Positions 14,336-21,441 of a stretch of 29,327 nucleotides of DNA are shown here, piece after piece. Under the pieces are notes generated by a model. That model was not told the DNA's origin and made no database searches. It saw nothing but the letters and a program-made list of their open reading frames with translations. Position 1 is the stretch's first letter. Every line of letters starts with the position of its first letter. Location: contig CAYXQF010000016.1 of NCBI GenBank assembly GCA_964466625.1, positions 1 to 29,327 on the forward strand, written 5' to 3'. This DNA comes from QALR01 sp964466625. Lineage in GTDB: Bacteria; Bacillota; Clostridia; Oscillospirales; CAG-272. Both the position numbers and the translations under genes were made by a program.

Positions 14336-16825
14336 TTATTTGTAGTTAAGAGTGCCGCCCTGTTCAGCAACGAATGCTTCCCATTCAGCGTCAGTGTAGT
14401 AGTACTGATAGTACTTGATGCCACCACGGCCGATACCGTAGATGTAATCTTCGGTATAGTACTTGATCTGCATACCCTTGAGGGCTGCGGAACCGTCGTC
14501 CATGATCGGGATCATATCGTATGTCTGGAGAACTGCGCCTTCGATAGCAGCGAGGATATCAAGACGAACGGAAGCAGGAACATCTTCGTCAGCAGAGCCT
14601 GCGGAGAAGGTCTTTTCTGTGCCGTCAGCAGCTACGATGGTAATTTCAGTACCGCCGATAGCCTGTGTCCAATCCCAAACGGAAGCGGTGTAATCAACGC
14701 CGTCGATGGTAACGGTGAGAGTTTCAGCAGAAGTATCCCAAGAGGGGTCATACTGATAGTTGGAGGAAGTGTAAGCTTCCATGAGACCATAGGGGTCAAG
14801 AGCCATACCGTTCCAACCTACACCGAAGAGAAGGTCAACCTGGTTGGATTTGAGAGCTGCGTCAAAAGAGTTACCGATGGTATCGTCTCTTGTGAAGGTG
14901 AGCTTGCCTTCGAGCTTAGTGCCCTTAACAGCTTCTGTATAGTTGTTTACGAGGAAGTCGTAACCGTTATTGTAGAAGGTGGAGGAGGCGCTGGGAATAC
15001 CGATGCAGATCTCGATCACGTCGTCTTCGTCCATAAGGCCCTGTTCGATCGCGATATCGTAAGCCTTGCTGAAGTATTCTTTACCCATTTCAAGGTTGTA
15101 GCCTGTGATGGATTCGATCGCATCGTCCTTGGTAGCGTAGAGCTTACCTTCGCCAATTTCATCAGAAAGACCCCAGAAATCTACGAGAACGTCTTTTGCC
15201 TGTTCGGTAGTTCTGTAAGCAACACCTGCTTCAGGGTCGGAAATGATGAGTTCGGAGTATACTGCGAACGCAGCGGAGTTTGTAGGAGAGGTTGCAAGGC
15301 AGAATGCAGCGCGGTCGAGCGAGAAGGAGAGAGCCTGACGGAATTCCTTAACGGTAAGGATCGTCTTGTTGGTGTTTTCCTTCTTAGCCTGTTCAGCAGT
15401 CAAAGCCTCGAAGTCAGGGTTGATCGCAATAAAGTATGTGGAAGCACCCTTGGTGTAGTAGGTGTGTTCAGACTTGGAGTAGATTTCCATCTGGTCTTTG
15501 TCGAGGCCCTTGCCATCGAGTTTACCCTGGAGGAAGAGTTCCATTGCTGTTGCGGGTTCTGCAACGTAATCGTAAACGATTCTTGTTGTCCAGTAACGGT
15601 TTTCGTTTTCTTCATCGTTGTAACCGAAGTAGTAGGGGTTCTTAACGAGAGTGAACTGCTTGTCGTTCTGGAAGGTTTCGAGCATGTAAGGACCATAGGA
15701 CATGGTGGTTTCTGCGGAAGTACCGTAGGTGTTGTAGTATACACCGTCTTCCATCTTGGTGCAGGAATTGTAAAGTTCTTCGTGAACGAGGAGAGTGGGC
15801 ATATTGTACTTGAGTTCGAAGCCCTTAAGAGGAGATTCGAGAATGTATACGATTTCGTAGTCGGAAATAGCCTTAACACCAACCGTTTCATAAGCATAGG
15901 TATCGTATGTTTTTTCAGCTACGAAGAAGTCGAGTTCTTCGTTGGGTTCAGTCTGCCACCAACCGATAAGAGCTTCCCAAGCTGCTTTGAGAGTAGCGTC
16001 GGCTTTGATTTCAGCAAGAGTCTTACCTTCCATAGCAGCAGCAGCCTCAGCAGTGAAAGCAGGCATATCGCCGCCGTAGTTGGAGATGAGATAGTTTGCG
16101 CAAGCAACGGCATCATAAGATGCGGGGAAACCCATAGAACCTCTCATGGAGCATTCATATTTGTGACCTTCACCGGGAGCGTCGAGTGTGAATACGAGTT
16201 CAGCATCGAGATCTTCGGAGTAAACTTCGTGAATGCTGTCAGCAGCGAGAGTTACGGTTTTGCCACTGTAGAAATAGTTCTTTGCGTTAACGATCTTGAA
16301 AGAACCGCTGTAAACGGAGTCAGCTCTGTAGTTGGCTGCTTCGGGGTTGAGAAGAAGTTCGATGGAGTTTACGAAGTTCTGCGCGGTGATGGGAGTGCCG
16401 TCCTGCCATTTGATGTCGTCGCGGATCGTAACTTTCCATGCTTTTGCGGTATCGCCTTCTGCGATGCCCCATTCTTCGCCAACGTAGTCAGCAGTTACGT
16501 CAACGGGTTCGCCGATAGCCATATCGGGAACGAGTGCATAACCGTCATAGGTTTCGTTGTAGTCGAAGGTGTAGAAACCTGCAGAAGTGTAATCTGCGAT
16601 GATAGCATCTGTAGAGGTTACATAGTCATGGACATTCCAAAGGGTGGGGAATGTGGAAAGATAAGAGTTGTAGGTGTACTCTGCGCCTTCCTGTTTTTCA
16701 AACTCAACGATGAAGTCGGGGAGTTTGCTTTCTTCTTCACCGCAAGCGGTGAGAACTGCGCAAGCTGCAACGACCATAGCGAGAGCCAAAACAAGAGAGA
16801 GTACTCTCTTCATTTTCTGGAACAT
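14336..16825 (-). CDS. oppA: Extracellular solute-binding lipoprotein, OppA-like (SBP family 5), enlarged
   Basis: 829 residues against about 540 for OppA. A lipoprotein signal is clear: basic MFQKMKR, a hydrophobic core and lipobox LTAC with Cys 28. The family 5 core is recognisable from WKVTIRDDIKWQDGTPITAQNFVNS, through the YGPYMLE region and NPYYFGY, to the helix FRQALSFSLDRAAFC. Extra length lies mainly before and after the conserved core, including a region of about residues 130-310 and a C-terminal part rich in Thr and Val. AAGGAG lies 9 bases before ATG 16825. It is the first gene of the opp operon behind a strong promoter. Family 5 proteins bind peptides, nickel complexes or oligosaccharides; the ligand is not readable. 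Confidence 0.93.
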   Translation of the reverse strand: MFQKMKRVLSLVLALAMVVAACAVLTACGEEESKLPDFIVEFEKQEGAEYTYNSYLSTFPTLWNVHDYVTSTDAIIADYTSAGFYTFDYNETYDGYALVPDMAIGEPVDVTADYVGEEWGIAEGDTAKAWKVTIRDDIKWQDGTPITAQNFVNSIELLLNPEAANYRADSVYSGSFKIVNAKNYFYSGKTVTLAADSIHEVYSEDLDAELVFTLDAPGEGHKYECSMRGSMGFPASYDAVACANYLISNYGGDMPAFTAEAAAAMEGKTLAEIKADATLKAAWEALIGWWQTEPNEELDFFVAEKTYDTYAYETVGVKAISDYEIVYILESPLKGFELKYNMPTLLVHEELYNSCTKMEDGVYYNTYGTSAETTMSYGPYMLETFQNDKQFTLVKNPYYFGYNDEENENRYWTTRIVYDYVAEPATAMELFLQGKLDGKGLDKDQMEIYSKSEHTYYTKGASTYFIAINPDFEALTAEQAKKENTNKTILTVKEFRQALSFSLDRAAFCLATSPTNSAAFAVYSELIISDPEAGVAYRTTEQAKDVLVDFWGLSDEIGEGKLYATKDDAIESITGYNLEMGKEYFSKAYDIAIEQGLMDEDDVIEICIGIPSASSTFYNNGYDFLVNNYTEAVKGTKLEGKLTFTRDDTIGNSFDAALKSNQVDLLFGVGWNGMALDPYGLMEAYTSSNYQYDPSWDTSAETLTVTIDGVDYTASVWDWTQAIGGTEITIVAADGTEKTFSAGSADEDVPASVRLDILAAIEGAVLQTYDMIPIMDDGSAALKGMQIKYYTEDYIYGIGRGGIKYYQYYYTDAEWEAFVAEQGGTLNYK

Positions 16826-16883
16826 GGTTTTGTTCTCCTTTTATAATATAAATTTTTCCAAACAAACTGCCTAAAAGAGGGAA

Positions 16884-16932
16884 TTTGTGAAGATGTTCCA
16901 TCTTCACAAAAAAGGGGTACCCCTTTTTTGTG
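16884..16932 (-). promoter_or_regulatory. Overlapping hairpins in the oppA leader
   Basis: Two perfect inverted repeats share bases. One has 14-base arms centred on GGGGTACCCC (16905-16932) and, read on the minus strand, ends in CCCCTTTTTT like a terminator. The other has 12-base arms TTTGTGAAGATG and CATCTTCACAAA with a TTC loop (16884-16910). They overlap over 16905-16910 and cannot both form fully. They lie in the transcribed leader of about 190 bases before oppA. Confidence 0.55.
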
Positions 16933-17023
16933 CTTCATTTGATTGTAAAATACAAAATACCGACAAAAACATAGCGGTAAACGGCATTTCCCGCCATATT
17001 TTGCCGGACATTGCATAGTTGGT

Positions 17024-17052
17024 ATTTTAGCACAAAAATAAACCATTGTCAA
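17024..17052 (-). promoter_or_regulatory. Strong promoter of the opp operon
   Basis: On the minus strand: TTGACA (17052-17047), a 17-bp spacer and TAAAAT (17029-17024). This is near consensus and about 200 bases before the oppA start. Confidence 0.75.
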
Positions 17053-17075
17053 CATTTTTGTATACATTTTTCGCA

Positions 17076-17091
17076 AATTTGTTAACAAATT
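17076..17091. promoter_or_regulatory. 16-bp perfect palindrome upstream of the opp promoter
   Basis: AATTTGTTAACAAATT lies 24 bases upstream of the opp -35 box, between the opp and DUF1576 promoters. It shares the TTTGTT/AACAAA half-site with the inverted repeat at 6247-6266. A regulator site is plausible but unproven in such AT-rich DNA. Confidence 0.3.
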
Positions 17092-17212
17092 ATTCAAACA
17101 TTTTTCATTTTTCTCATTAACCGCGCGCAAAGTCTTCCTTATCTATATATGCACCCACGCGCATTTGGTTCATCTTTTTCCCCGAAAGCCACCGCCGCCG
17201 CGTCTTTGACTC

Positions 17213-17241
17213 TTGACCGCAAGGGAATTTTATGGTAGAAT
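17213..17241 (+). promoter_or_regulatory. Promoter of the DUF1576 gene
   Basis: TTGACC (17213-17218), a 17-bp spacer and TAGAAT (17236-17241), 46 bases before the start codon. Confidence 0.65.
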
Positions 17242-17287
17242 ATAAGAATATAAAAAACAATAAAAAAGACATCAAAGGATATAAATC

Positions 17288-18730
17288 ATGAAAACCAAAC
17301 ATGCACCGCACATCTCCGCCTATGACGCGGAGGTTCATCACGCAAAAAGTGCAGGCAAGATCATCGCTTTTTATGCGTTTTTCTTGAGCCTTGCTTTCCT
17401 CATCGCCACCCCCATCGCCATCAAGGTCACAAATGAAACGGATTTCTGGCAAAATCTCCTCTGTATTCTGACCTCCCCCTCCAAGCTCGTCACAGACTAT
17501 TTTGCCCTCGGCGGACTCGGCAGTACTTTTTTCAATGCCGCCATCTGCGGTCTTGCCTGCAACATCATCATTCAGGTCAGCCGCGTGAAAGCTTCTGCCA
17601 CCACCTTTGCAGGCTATATGCTTGTCGTAGCGCATTGCTTCTACGGTCTGAATTTTCTGAATATGTGGCCGCCGTTCATCGGGGTCCTCATCTGCTGTAA
17701 GCTCACAAAAAAGCGCTATCGCGATAATGTTCATGTTTCTCTTTTTGCCACAGCGCTCGGTCCCTTCATCAGTGACTTCCTTTTCCGTTACACCCTCGGT
17801 GAACGCTTCGCCCTCGGTGAAGTGCAGACCACTGTGCTTGGTGTCATTTTGGCGCTTCTTTTCGGCATCGCCGTTGGTTTCGTTGTTCCCGCGCTTCTTC
17901 CCGGCACCACTGCCATGCACCGCGGCTACAATATGTATAAAGCAGGACTTGCCATCGGCCTGCTCGGCGTTTTCATCTATGCTTTCATGTATCGCACGCT
18001 CGGCATCGACTCCCCCGATTCGCTCGTCATTGAAAATCCCACCTACTATGCTCTGCCCTATGCTTACCGCGGATTTATGAACGTCTTTTTCATCATTCTT
18101 TTCACGGTGACGATTTTCATGGGCTATGCTTTCAACCGTTTCAGCTTCCACGGCTACAAGCAGCTCCTCCACAGCACGGGTTATGGCACAGACTTCCTTG
18201 ATAAATTCGGCATGCCCGTTTGTCTGATCAACGTGGGCGTTTATGGTCTTTGTATCCTCGCATATCTGAATATTATCTTCATTTTGCCTGAAATTTTCCC
18301 GTTTCTCCCCGAGGGTGTCGGCTTCACAGGCGCCACCGTTGGCGTCACCTTTGCCGCCCTCACCTTTTCCGCAGACGGTCAGCACCCCCGCACCGTAGCG
18401 CCCATCGCGCTCGGCTATCTGCTTTTGCTTGTGCTCACCTGCACCATCTGTCTTCTTTGCCGCATGGACGTGCCGTGGACACTTTCCACACAAGGTTACA
18501 TCAACGGCATCGCCTTTGCCACAGGTCTTTGCACCTTCTCCGGTAAATACGGTTGGAAAATCGGCGTTTTGGCAGGCTTTGTCAGCGCCATCATCTGCAC
18601 CTCCACAGCCGCGATGCACGGTGGCTTCGTCCTCTATAACGGCGGCTTCAACGCCGGTCTCACCGCGCTCATTCTTCTTCCCATTCTCGATTTTTACAAA
18701 GTCAAGCCGAAATTCGAAGACGACGTATAA
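17288..18730 (+). CDS. DUF1576 polytopic membrane protein
   Basis: 480 residues, about 11-12 membrane segments, no signal peptide apart from the first segment at about 25-45. The glycine-rich GGLGSTFFNAAICGL (about 75-90) and the matching C-terminal GGFVLYNGGFNAGL are the repeated motifs that I associate with DUF1576, a family of integral membrane proteins with two copies of the domain. A conserved-looking SADGQHPRTVAPIALGY sits in the second half. The function is unknown; the shape is that of a transporter or permease. AAAGGA lies 8 bases before ATG 17288. It is divergent from oppA, with separate promoters, and ends in a repeat and a shared terminator. Confidence 0.8.
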   Translation: MKTKHAPHISAYDAEVHHAKSAGKIIAFYAFFLSLAFLIATPIAIKVTNETDFWQNLLCILTSPSKLVTDYFALGGLGSTFFNAAICGLACNIIIQVSRVKASATTFAGYMLVVAHCFYGLNFLNMWPPFIGVLICCKLTKKRYRDNVHVSLFATALGPFISDFLFRYTLGERFALGEVQTTVLGVILALLFGIAVGFVVPALLPGTTAMHRGYNMYKAGLAIGLLGVFIYAFMYRTLGIDSPDSLVIENPTYYALPYAYRGFMNVFFIILFTVTIFMGYAFNRFSFHGYKQLLHSTGYGTDFLDKFGMPVCLINVGVYGLCILAYLNIIFILPEIFPFLPEGVGFTGATVGVTFAALTFSADGQHPRTVAPIALGYLLLLVLTCTICLLCRMDVPWTLSTQGYINGIAFATGLCTFSGKYGWKIGVLAGFVSAIICTSTAAMHGGFVLYNGGFNAGLTALILLPILDFYKVKPKFEDDV

Positions 18731-18736
18731 ACAGCA

Positions 18737-18786
18737 CAAGGGCGCTGCCCTTGACTCGCTCAAGGGACTCGTCCCTTGAGAATCCC
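18737..18786. repeat. CCAAGGGA palindromic repeat, copy 3
   Basis: Two perfect hairpins in a row: CAAGGGC-GCT-GCCCTTG (18737-18753) and CTCAAGGGAC-TC-GTCCCTTGAG arms (18759-18780), then AATCCC. It follows the DUF1576 stop codon by 6 bases. Confidence 0.75.
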
Positions 18787-18807
18787 GATGTGGGAGATAT
18801 ATTTGCA

Positions 18808-18841
18808 AAAAAAGTGTAGGATTTTCGTCCTACACTTTTTT
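18808..18841. terminator. Bidirectional terminator
   Basis: A 14-bp perfect stem AAAAAAGTGTAGGA (18808-18821) with its complement at 18828-18841 and a TTTTCG loop. It serves the DUF1576 gene on the plus strand and the lipoprotein gene on the minus strand, whose stop codon begins 2 bases away. Confidence 0.85.
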
Positions 18842-18843
18842 AT

Positions 18844-19470
18844 TTATTCAGTCACTTCAAAATAGCCGTAATGCGTGCCGACGGCGGAATAAAAGACAAC
18901 ACGATATTTGCCCGGCGGAAAATCAAAATCATATCTTGTCAATTTATCATAATTCAAAGGAAATCGTTTTTCTTCATTCTCTTCCACCCAATAAATTTTC
19001 CAACTGTTTTCAAAGGGAACTCTTATCCAAACTAACCGAGGCTCTTCAATCAGAGGGCGATAAGACTCATTTTTGTAATAACCATACAATTTTTCTATAT
19101 AATAGCTGAGGCAAAAAATATAGGGTTTTCCCGTAGCATTTTCTATGTGTATATAAATCTCGTCAGGAAAATTTGACATAGAGATCACATTCGGTTCTAC
19201 CGTAATTTGAATATCATAATCTTCCGGATTGATCTCGGGTTCTTCCCCTTTATAGAAATAATAAGGTGCGTGCTCCCACGATGCGGAAAGATCGGGCTCC
19301 CAAACCGTTGTTTCCTCAAGCACCGTGGTTTCGGTCGTTCCTTCCGTTTGTGCCGTTGTAGTATCGACACTCGACGCGGTCGTGTCGGTCGCATCAGGAA
19401 TCTCTTCCGCGCAACTGCACAAAAAGCAGAGAGTAGCGGCAAGAAAAAGCACAAATATTTTTCTTAACAT
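18844..19470 (-). CDS. Lipoprotein with Thr-rich linker and C-terminal Ig-like domain
   Basis: 208 residues. Signal sequence MLRKIFVLFLAATLCFL leads to lipobox LCSC with the lipidated Cys at 20. A Thr/Glu/Ser-rich spacer (about 24-60) follows, then a beta-rich domain from about 85 that ends in the pattern FPPGKYRVVFYSAVGTHYGYFEV. That ending resembles Ig-like domains of many Clostridia surface lipoproteins; the function is unknown. I chose ATG 19470 because GGAGGTGA lies 6 bases upstream; an earlier ATG at 19494 lacks such a site. The gene has its own promoter. Confidence 0.8.
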   Translation of the reverse strand: MLRKIFVLFLAATLCFLCSCAEEIPDATDTTASSVDTTTAQTEGTTETTVLEETTVWEPDLSASWEHAPYYFYKGEEPEINPEDYDIQITVEPNVISMSNFPDEIYIHIENATGKPYIFCLSYYIEKLYGYYKNESYRPLIEEPRLVWIRVPFENSWKIYWVEENEEKRFPLNYDKLTRYDFDFPPGKYRVVFYSAVGTHYGYFEVTE

Positions 19471-19498
19471 GAGATCACCTCCTACTGTTTTCACTTTT

Positions 19499-19527
19499 AT
19501 TATATCATAACAGGGATTTCAGGTCAA
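19499..19527 (-). promoter_or_regulatory. Promoter of the lipoprotein gene
   Basis: On the minus strand: TTGACC (19527-19522), a 17-bp spacer and TATAAT (19504-19499), in the 71-base gap after the helicase gene. Confidence 0.75.
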
Positions 19528-19541
19528 TATTTCCCTTTCTT

Positions 19542-21374
19542 TCATTTGAGTTTTTTGGGATATCTCTCTCGAAGCTCTTCCATAAAGGGAGATTCCGCAT
19601 TTTTCACGGTTAAAAAACAAACTTTTTTCTTTGCGCGCGTCATCGCGACGTAGAAAAGACGGCGTTCCTCTGCAGACGGATATTTTTCCGCACTTGCGAG
19701 CAAACAGCGCGCGATCTCATGATCGGTGACACGGCTGGGAAAGCCCATCGTTCCGCTTTTGTTGTTGAGGATAAAAACGTAGTCCGCTTGCAAGCCTTTG
19801 GCTTTGTGTGCCGTCATAAAGCAGATAGAAAGATCCCCTCTTTCGGCACAAGAATATTCGGTGATGCCGAGATTTTCCGAGGTCACTTCCAAAGATGCAA
19901 GCGATTCGAGCATTTTTCTGTCAGAAAGATAGCGTCCAATGAGAAAAACCGTGCTTTTTTTCGGAAGCTTTTCGAGTGTTTGCGCCATCGCAAGCACTGC
20001 TTCCTGCTCCGTATCCCCCGAAAGGAGAGAAAGTGAAAAACCTTTCACACGGCTCGTGCTGCTAATGTTTTTCTGAATTTGCAGAGGATTTTGCATGATA
20101 AAATCACCACTGACCTCGGCAAGTGACGGCGGAAAACGGTAAGTGGTTTCGATCTTATCCACACGGGTTTCCCCCCAATATTTTTCAAAGCGCAAAAGAT
20201 AATCAAGGTCACTTCCTGCAAAACGATAGATGCTTTGCCAGTCGTCCCCCACACAGAAAAGTGAAAAATCCGCATTTTTCCGAAGACTTGCAAGCAAACG
20301 ATAGCGCGAGGCAGAAATATCCTGATATTCGTCCACGATCACGTAGCGATAAGGATTTTCCACCTTCTTTTTTCGCACATAACCCGTGGCAAGTGCGATC
20401 ATATCATGAAAATCAATCTCACATTCCTGCTCAAGGTGCATCTGATAGCGCTCATAAAGCGGTGTGATGACTGCCATCATCGGCACAGATCGCTCCGCGC
20501 CAAGTCTTTTTTCCAAGAGCACGCCAAGCTTTTCGGGTGTATAACCGCCGTTTTTCATCAGATTGATCACGGTTTCCAAAAGGCTCACCGCGTCTTCCGT
20601 CACATTTTCTTCCGAAAAGCAACGATAATATGCGCCTGCGTAATCCGTATCCGAAAGAAATTCCGAAAGCCGCTCGGGAATCCATTCATGAAGGGAGAGC
20701 GACGTCAGCTTCGGCGTTTTGCCCGTCGCCTTTGTAATGATATCCAGCCCGAGCTTATGAAAGGTGGAAACGGTGATCTCCGCGCCCGTTTGTATCTGCA
20801 AGCGCTCACGCATTTCAGCGGCAGAAGCATTGGTAAAGGAAAGCACGAGGATCTGATCGGACGTGTATTTCCCCGTCTGCAAAAGATGTTTGACTTTACC
20901 GATGATCGTCGTGGTCTTTCCCGTCCCCGCGCCTGCGACTACGAGCTGATTTTTCGCATCGGCAAGGATACATTCGATCTGCTGAGGATCAAGGGTATGT
21001 CCTTCCACGTTGCCGATCGCGGTGATCTTCTCTTCTTTTTCTTTTTGCAAAACGGTGCTGTTATGTGCTTCGATCTTAGCATCAAGACGCTTCACATAAG
21101 CGGAAAGCTCGTGTCTTGTGTCCAAAAGCTTTTGAAAACGGTCTGCTCTTTCGAGGTCTTTGATGCAAAAATGCTCCGTTTCTGCAAGCAATGCCGTGTT
21201 TTTCGCGCGCCAAACCTTGGCAAGTGCGGGATCCACGGCGGTATTTTCATCAAAGAAAAGTGCGTTATATTCGTATTTTGCGTATTCCATCTTGGTGATA
21301 TATTCATTGCAAAGCGCATTGAGCCGCTCGCGGCGGCGACGGCGCCCTGCAAAAAGCTTTTGAAAAAATGCCAT
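19542..21374 (-). CDS. UvrD/Rep-family DNA helicase, helicase IV-like
   Basis: 610 residues, superfamily 1 helicase that unwinds DNA 3' to 5' with ATP. Motifs in order: Q motif region DPQQIECI, Walker A AGAGTGKTTT (Lys 153), DEYQD (348-352), GDDWQSIYRFAGSD, TYRFP, TAHKAKGLQADYV and the final FYVAMTRAKKKV. The wording GDDWQSIYRF is typical of helicase IV (HelD of enterobacteria) rather than PcrA/UvrD (GDxDQSIY). The N-terminal 120 residues are basic and helical. AAGGAG lies 7 bases before ATG 21374. Only 67 bases separate it from the heparinase-like gene, with a hairpin between and no obvious promoter of its own. It has no visible link to the sugar genes. Confidence 0.93.
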   Translation of the reverse strand: MAFFQKLFAGRRRRRERLNALCNEYITKMEYAKYEYNALFFDENTAVDPALAKVWRAKNTALLAETEHFCIKDLERADRFQKLLDTRHELSAYVKRLDAKIEAHNSTVLQKEKEEKITAIGNVEGHTLDPQQIECILADAKNQLVVAGAGTGKTTTIIGKVKHLLQTGKYTSDQILVLSFTNASAAEMRERLQIQTGAEITVSTFHKLGLDIITKATGKTPKLTSLSLHEWIPERLSEFLSDTDYAGAYYRCFSEENVTEDAVSLLETVINLMKNGGYTPEKLGVLLEKRLGAERSVPMMAVITPLYERYQMHLEQECEIDFHDMIALATGYVRKKKVENPYRYVIVDEYQDISASRYRLLASLRKNADFSLFCVGDDWQSIYRFAGSDLDYLLRFEKYWGETRVDKIETTYRFPPSLAEVSGDFIMQNPLQIQKNISSTSRVKGFSLSLLSGDTEQEAVLAMAQTLEKLPKKSTVFLIGRYLSDRKMLESLASLEVTSENLGITEYSCAERGDLSICFMTAHKAKGLQADYVFILNNKSGTMGFPSRVTDHEIARCLLASAEKYPSAEERRLFYVAMTRAKKKVCFLTVKNAESPFMEELRERYPKKLK

Positions 21375-21412
21375 AATTTCATCTCCTTTCTTTTCCGTTT
21401 CAAAGAAAATCG

Positions 21413-21434
21413 GCGGGCAGAAAGCTCTGCCCGC
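21413..21434 (-). terminator. Hairpin terminator after heparinase-like gene
   Basis: A 9-bp perfect stem GCGGGCAGA (21413-21421) with TCTGCCCGC (21426-21434) and a 4-nt loop. On the minus strand it is followed by CGATTTTCTTTG. It starts 7 bases after the stop codon. Confidence 0.65.
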
Positions 21435-21441
21435 GCAAAAA

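Noticed and set aside
14321..16846. An 841-codon open frame antisense to oppA
   Set aside because: It mirrors oppA, which has a lipoprotein signal, promoter and ribosome binding site. The antisense product is Val/Phe/Cys-rich with no motif.
16826..17130. Cys-rich open frame through the oppA leader
   Set aside because: It has no ribosome binding site, starts upstream of or at the promoter region and crosses both perfect hairpins. Open by chance in AT-rich DNA.
17117..18808. A 563-codon minus-strand frame across the DUF1576 gene
   Set aside because: It is antisense to a well-supported membrane protein gene and starts inside a palindromic repeat.
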